From positions 1 to 17,067 of the forward strand of contig CAZVZK010000193.1 of NCBI GenBank assembly GCA_964630925.1: DNA of 17,067 nt, in the 5' to 3' direction. The stretch is from RGDT01 sp964630925 (GTDB lineage Bacteria; Planctomycetota; Planctomycetia; Gemmatales; Gemmataceae). Positions 14,866 to 17,067 of this stretch are shown here, in pieces (positions within the stretch are counted from its first letter, which is position 1; the number at the start of each line of letters is the position of its first letter). A program made the translations under genes and the position numbers. The notes under the pieces are model-generated. The model did no database searches. It was not told the origin of the DNA and saw only the letters and a list, made by a program, of their open reading frames with translations.

Positions 14866-15489
14866 TCAGCGCCCCGGCGTGCCGAGGGGGGCGGCGGGCC
14901 TGGCCGCGCCCGGAATGGCGAGGCGGAGGCCCTCGCCGGCATCGACGACCTCGATCTGAATGTCGGCGGGTAAAGTGACGTTGGCAGGCAGCTTGAGCGC
15001 GGGCGGGGCCTCTGGCTTCTCCACCGGGGGCATGAACGGCGGGCCAGGCCGCGGCGGACGCGGCTGCCACCACGGGGCAGGGATGTCCGCCCATGCCGTC
15101 CCGGCACCGATCACGGCGAGGACGCCCAGGACGAGCGCCGCGGCCCTGGTGCGGCGGCCGCCCTTGCCGGCGAGCCACAGCCCGCCGACGACCAGCGCCG
15201 ACGACAGCGCCAGCCCCGCCATGACGGCGGGGATGCGGCCGGCCGCCCCCACACGCTTCGGCTCGGGCGTCGTGGTCACCAGCAGCGAGCGGGGGATCAA
15301 CAGGCGCGGCGCCTTCAGCTTCGGGTCGGTGACGACGGTGAGCTTCACGTCCTGCGGCCCGACGCGCCAGGCGGACTTCGCCGGCTGCCGGACGGGCGGC
15401 GAGAATAGTCCCGGCGGCATGGCGTAGACGGCGACGCCGGCGGCGAGCAGGACGCAGACGGCCACGGCGGCGATGAGCCTCGGATTCAT
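14866..15489 (-). CDS. Membrane-anchored Pro-rich protein, unknown function
   Basis: I do not recognise this 207-aa protein. The start at 15489 is chosen because GAGG (complement of 15497-15500) lies 7 nt upstream and the product begins with a clean hydrophobic segment; the frame stays open further upstream without a better start. Hydrophobic helices lie at about 4-23, 87-107 and 115-135, the last ending in an AWA motif. A Pro-rich stretch (PAPWWQPRPPRPGPPFMPP, 137-155) precedes a short beta-like tail with LPANVTLPADIQIEVVDAG. The segment VGPQDVKLTVVTDPKLKAPRLLIPRSLL (43-70) would lie outside the membrane. It is the first gene of the minus-strand membrane cluster and is divergent from the secreted repeat protein. 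Confidence 0.8.
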   Translation of the reverse strand: MNPRLIAAVAVCVLLAAGVAVYAMPPGLFSPPVRQPAKSAWRVGPQDVKLTVVTDPKLKAPRLLIPRSLLVTTTPEPKRVGAAGRIPAVMAGLALSSALVVGGLWLAGKGGRRTRAAALVLGVLAVIGAGTAWADIPAPWWQPRPPRPGPPFMPPVEKPEAPPALKLPANVTLPADIQIEVVDAGEGLRLAIPGAARPAAPLGTPGR

Positions 15490-15655
15490 GTGCGTACCTC
15501 GTTCGAGGATGGGGTGGGGTCGAGCCGAGGTGCGCCGAGACGATACGCCGCCGGGCCGGCGTGGGGGAAGAGGAAGTGCGGCCGGCGTGCCGACTCGTGG
15601 CCGATCCGATAGAAAGGAGGCGGCCACAGCCCGCCCCACACGAACGAGGCCCGCC
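15490..15655. other. Divergent intergenic region with paired CGAACGAGG ribosome-site boxes
   Basis: This 166-nt spacer separates two divergently transcribed genes. The 9-mer CGAACGAGG, containing the ribosome-binding purines, occurs once for each gene: on the minus strand at 15505-15497 and on the plus strand at 15641-15649, forming a distant inverted repeat. A 19-nt stretch GATGGGGTGGGGTCGAGCC at 15508-15526 nearly matches 893-910. CCGATAGAAA at 15606-15615 is a weak -10-like island for the plus-strand gene, with no -35 match. Confidence 0.4.
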
Positions 15656-16447
15656 ATGATCCGCCCGCTCATTCCACCGCTCGCCCTCGCGCTGCTCGCC
15701 GGGGCCGCCCTTGCCCAGCCCAAATTACCCACCAGCGCCGCGCAGGCCAAGGAGCGCCTCGCCTCGACGATCACCTTCACCGGGGTCGATGACCCCGTGG
15801 CGGCCGTCGCCGACGTGCTGGAGCTGATCAAGAAGCGCTACGCGGTCAACGTCGAGATCCGGGCCGCCGCCTTCGCCAAGGCCGGCCTCGACAAGCCGGG
15901 GGATGTCAAGGTGGGCGTCCTCCCGCCGATGAACGCCTCGCTCGACCGCGTCCTCCGCAAGGTGATCGCCCGCCTGAAGGTGGGTGCCGTCATCGCCGTC
16001 GTCGGCGCGACGATCCAGATCACCACGGAGGAGGACCTCCGCGCCCGCCGCATCACGCCGACGCCGCCCCCGGTCCTGAAGGCCCGCCGGTCGGACGCCA
16101 CGGCCAGGCTCAAGGCCGTGGTGGATTTCCCCGGAATCGACGACCCCAAGGCGACGCTCGGGGAGGTGCTGGAGATGCTGCGACAGAAGCACAGGATCCA
16201 GATCGATGTCTACGAGGAGGCTTTCGCCGTCCGCGGTGTGAATGACATCCTCAACGCGCGCCTCTTCGAGAAGGAGCTGCCGAAGATGAAGGCGCCGCTG
16301 GGCAAGATCCTCGACGCGATCCTCGCCCGCATCAAGACGGAGGACGACAAGCCGGCGGTGGTCATCGGCGGCGACGGCACTCTCGTCATCACCACCCAGA
16401 AGATCGGCGAGAAGCCGATCTCCCTCCGGGCCGCCGGCGGCGCGTGA
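15656..16447 (+). CDS. Secreted protein with two tandem copies of a STN/secretin-N-like domain
   Basis: This 263-aa protein carries a signal peptide (1-20, cleavage after ALA). The start at 15656 has GAGG at 15646-15649, 6 nt upstream; the frame is open earlier, but those residues are not signal-like. The mature protein is an internal duplication. Unit A (about 35-124) reads RLASTITFTGVDDP, LELIKKRYAVNVEI, LPPMNASLDRVLRKVIARLK, ATIQITT. Unit B (about 151-247) reads RLKAVVDFPGIDDP, LEMLRQKHRIQIDV, LPKMKAPLGKILDAILARIK, GTLVITT. Each has the alternating beta-alpha pattern of short domains seen at the N-termini of secretins and TonB receptors, which planctomycetes also use alone; that assignment is inference. 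No enzymatic motif is visible. It is convergent with the next gene, with a 9-nt gap. Confidence 0.85.
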   Translation: MIRPLIPPLALALLAGAALAQPKLPTSAAQAKERLASTITFTGVDDPVAAVADVLELIKKRYAVNVEIRAAAFAKAGLDKPGDVKVGVLPPMNASLDRVLRKVIARLKVGAVIAVVGATIQITTEEDLRARRITPTPPPVLKARRSDATARLKAVVDFPGIDDPKATLGEVLEMLRQKHRIQIDVYEEAFAVRGVNDILNARLFEKELPKMKAPLGKILDAILARIKTEDDKPAVVIGGDGTLVITTQKIGEKPISLRAAGGA

Positions 16448-16456
16448 CCGGCCGGC

Positions 16457-16933
16457 TCACCACGCGGGGAACGGGCACTCCGGGAAGGCGACGTTGTAGC
16501 GCTTTGCCAGGGCGACACGCAGCTTCTTGAGCGCCTCGCGGGCCGCGTCCGCCTCCTGCCGCGCCTCCACCACCTTCTTCGGCGTGCGCCACAGGACGCC
16601 GTGATACCACCGCGACTCCTTGCCGGCCTCGGCGAGCGTCTCGCGGAGCTTGCCGAGGCGGGCGACGAAGGCGAGGAGGTCGGCGTCCACGCCCTCGCGC
16701 GGCAGGCCGTCGATCTCGCGCATCTGCGCCGCGGCCAGGTCGGCTGGGGTCTGATCGAACTTGTGGTAGGCGGCGAAGAACTCATCCCGCCCGAGGACGC
16801 CGGCGACGCCGGTCCAGTACTCGAGCGTCTTGACGCCGGCCGCCTCCATCGCCTGCCGCGCCGACGCCCGCCACTCGCCGAGCATCGCGCCAGCCAGGCA
16901 CCCCGCGCCGACGAGCCAACGTCGCCTGTTCAT
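16457..16933 (-). CDS. Small exported protein with twin-arginine-like signal, unknown function
   Basis: This 158-aa protein starts MNRRRWLVGAGCLAGAMLG, a basic, Tat-like N-terminus followed by a hydrophobic stretch with one Cys (12) that is not a good lipobox. The mature part has a short region with LEYWTGVAGVLGRDEFFAAYHKF (37-59), a helix around 84-104, RWYHGVLWRTPKK (108-120) and an Ala/Glu/Arg-rich helix (121-145) likely to form a coiled coil, ending in PECPFPAW. I do not recognise the family. The start is supported by a G-rich run (complement of about 16934-16950) before the ATG. It is convergent with the secreted duplicated-domain protein and probably acts outside the cytoplasm. Confidence 0.75.
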   Translation of the reverse strand: MNRRRWLVGAGCLAGAMLGEWRASARQAMEAAGVKTLEYWTGVAGVLGRDEFFAAYHKFDQTPADLAAAQMREIDGLPREGVDADLLAFVARLGKLRETLAEAGKESRWYHGVLWRTPKKVVEARQEADAAREALKKLRVALAKRYNVAFPECPFPAW

Positions 16934-17025
16934 GGACCGTCCCCCCCGTTAAGTTCGGTGAGGGAATACCATGCCGTCCGGCGGATGCAAGGCCAAGGAG
17001 CGGGCCCCGGCCAAGGGCCATCGAC

Positions 17026-17067
17026 TTATTCAAGTGGGGGCAGGTCGAGAAGCTGCATGGCCTGGGG
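17026..17067 (-). CDS. Possible C-terminal tail of a gene entering from the right edge
   Basis: On the minus strand the frame PQAMQLLDLPPLE followed by TAA (complement of 17026-17028) is open to the window edge. The tail has a plausible protein composition and a stop about 90 nt before the next minus-strand start, as expected for an upstream neighbour. Only 13 codons are visible, so this is a suggestion. Confidence 0.3.
   Translation of the reverse strand, partial: PQAMQLLDLPPLE

Noticed and set aside
15473..15655. Upstream start at 15473 for the secreted duplicated-domain protein
   Set aside because: It would bury a clear signal peptide behind about 60 Arg/Gly-rich residues and overlap the divergent gene's start; ATG 15656 has GAGG at the right distance.
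15490..15831. N-terminal extension of the Pro-rich membrane protein up to 15831
   Set aside because: The extension overlaps the signal peptide of the divergent gene and is low-complexity; MNPRLIAAVAVCVLLAAG at 15489 has a good ribosome site and signal-like helix.

Overview
The window looks like a planctomycete chromosome segment, most likely from a Gemmata-like lineage. It is GC-rich with strongly GC-biased third codon positions. The main taxonomic evidence is the pair of very large Ser/Thr kinases of the planctomycete kinase-TM-WD40 type, an ECF-type sigma factor with the HYYGPLGLG-like linker, a Uma2 nuclease-fold protein, and short secreted or membrane proteins of planctomycete style. The assignment rests on recalled family features, not on a search.

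Layout, left to right: an ECF-type sigma factor (180-890, +); tandem GC hairpins; a small Cys-pair protein (1047-1409, +); a Uma2-family protein (1483-2061, +); a decayed copy of the 3' end of a class I fumarase gene (about 2063-2175, -); two tandem, same-strand giant kinases 24 nt apart (2354-6760 and 6785-10966, +); the intact class I fumarase (10956-12482, -), whose stop overlaps the second kinase tail to tail; a divergent slipin/SPFH membrane protein with a near-consensus promoter (12650-13447, +); a three-gene minus-strand membrane-protein cluster (15489 down to 13452); a secreted protein with an internally duplicated domain (15656-16447, +); and a small exported protein (16457-16933, -). 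A short open C-terminal tail may enter from the right edge on the minus strand.

The sigma factor and the two kinases suggest a signalling locus: each kinase has an N-terminal Hanks-type catalytic domain, one transmembrane helix, a charged helical linker and a long C-terminal set of WD40-like blades. Fumarase is housekeeping (TCA cycle). Slipin and the membrane/secreted proteins are probably envelope-related, with unknown specific roles.

The most informative observations are structural. The two-kinase block is bracketed by direct repeats of the fumarase 3' end. About 80 of 87 aligned bases match, and the left copy is frameshifted by a 2-nt deletion. This suggests that the block arrived at, or was rearranged into, the fumarase 3' end and that the gene end was regenerated. 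Separately, the two kinases share 299 perfectly identical nucleotides over the first part of the catalytic domain, while their other regions diverge, which points to recent gene conversion or module exchange. No RNA genes, CRISPR arrays, transposases or integrases were seen, and no gene-free stretch exceeds 300 bases.
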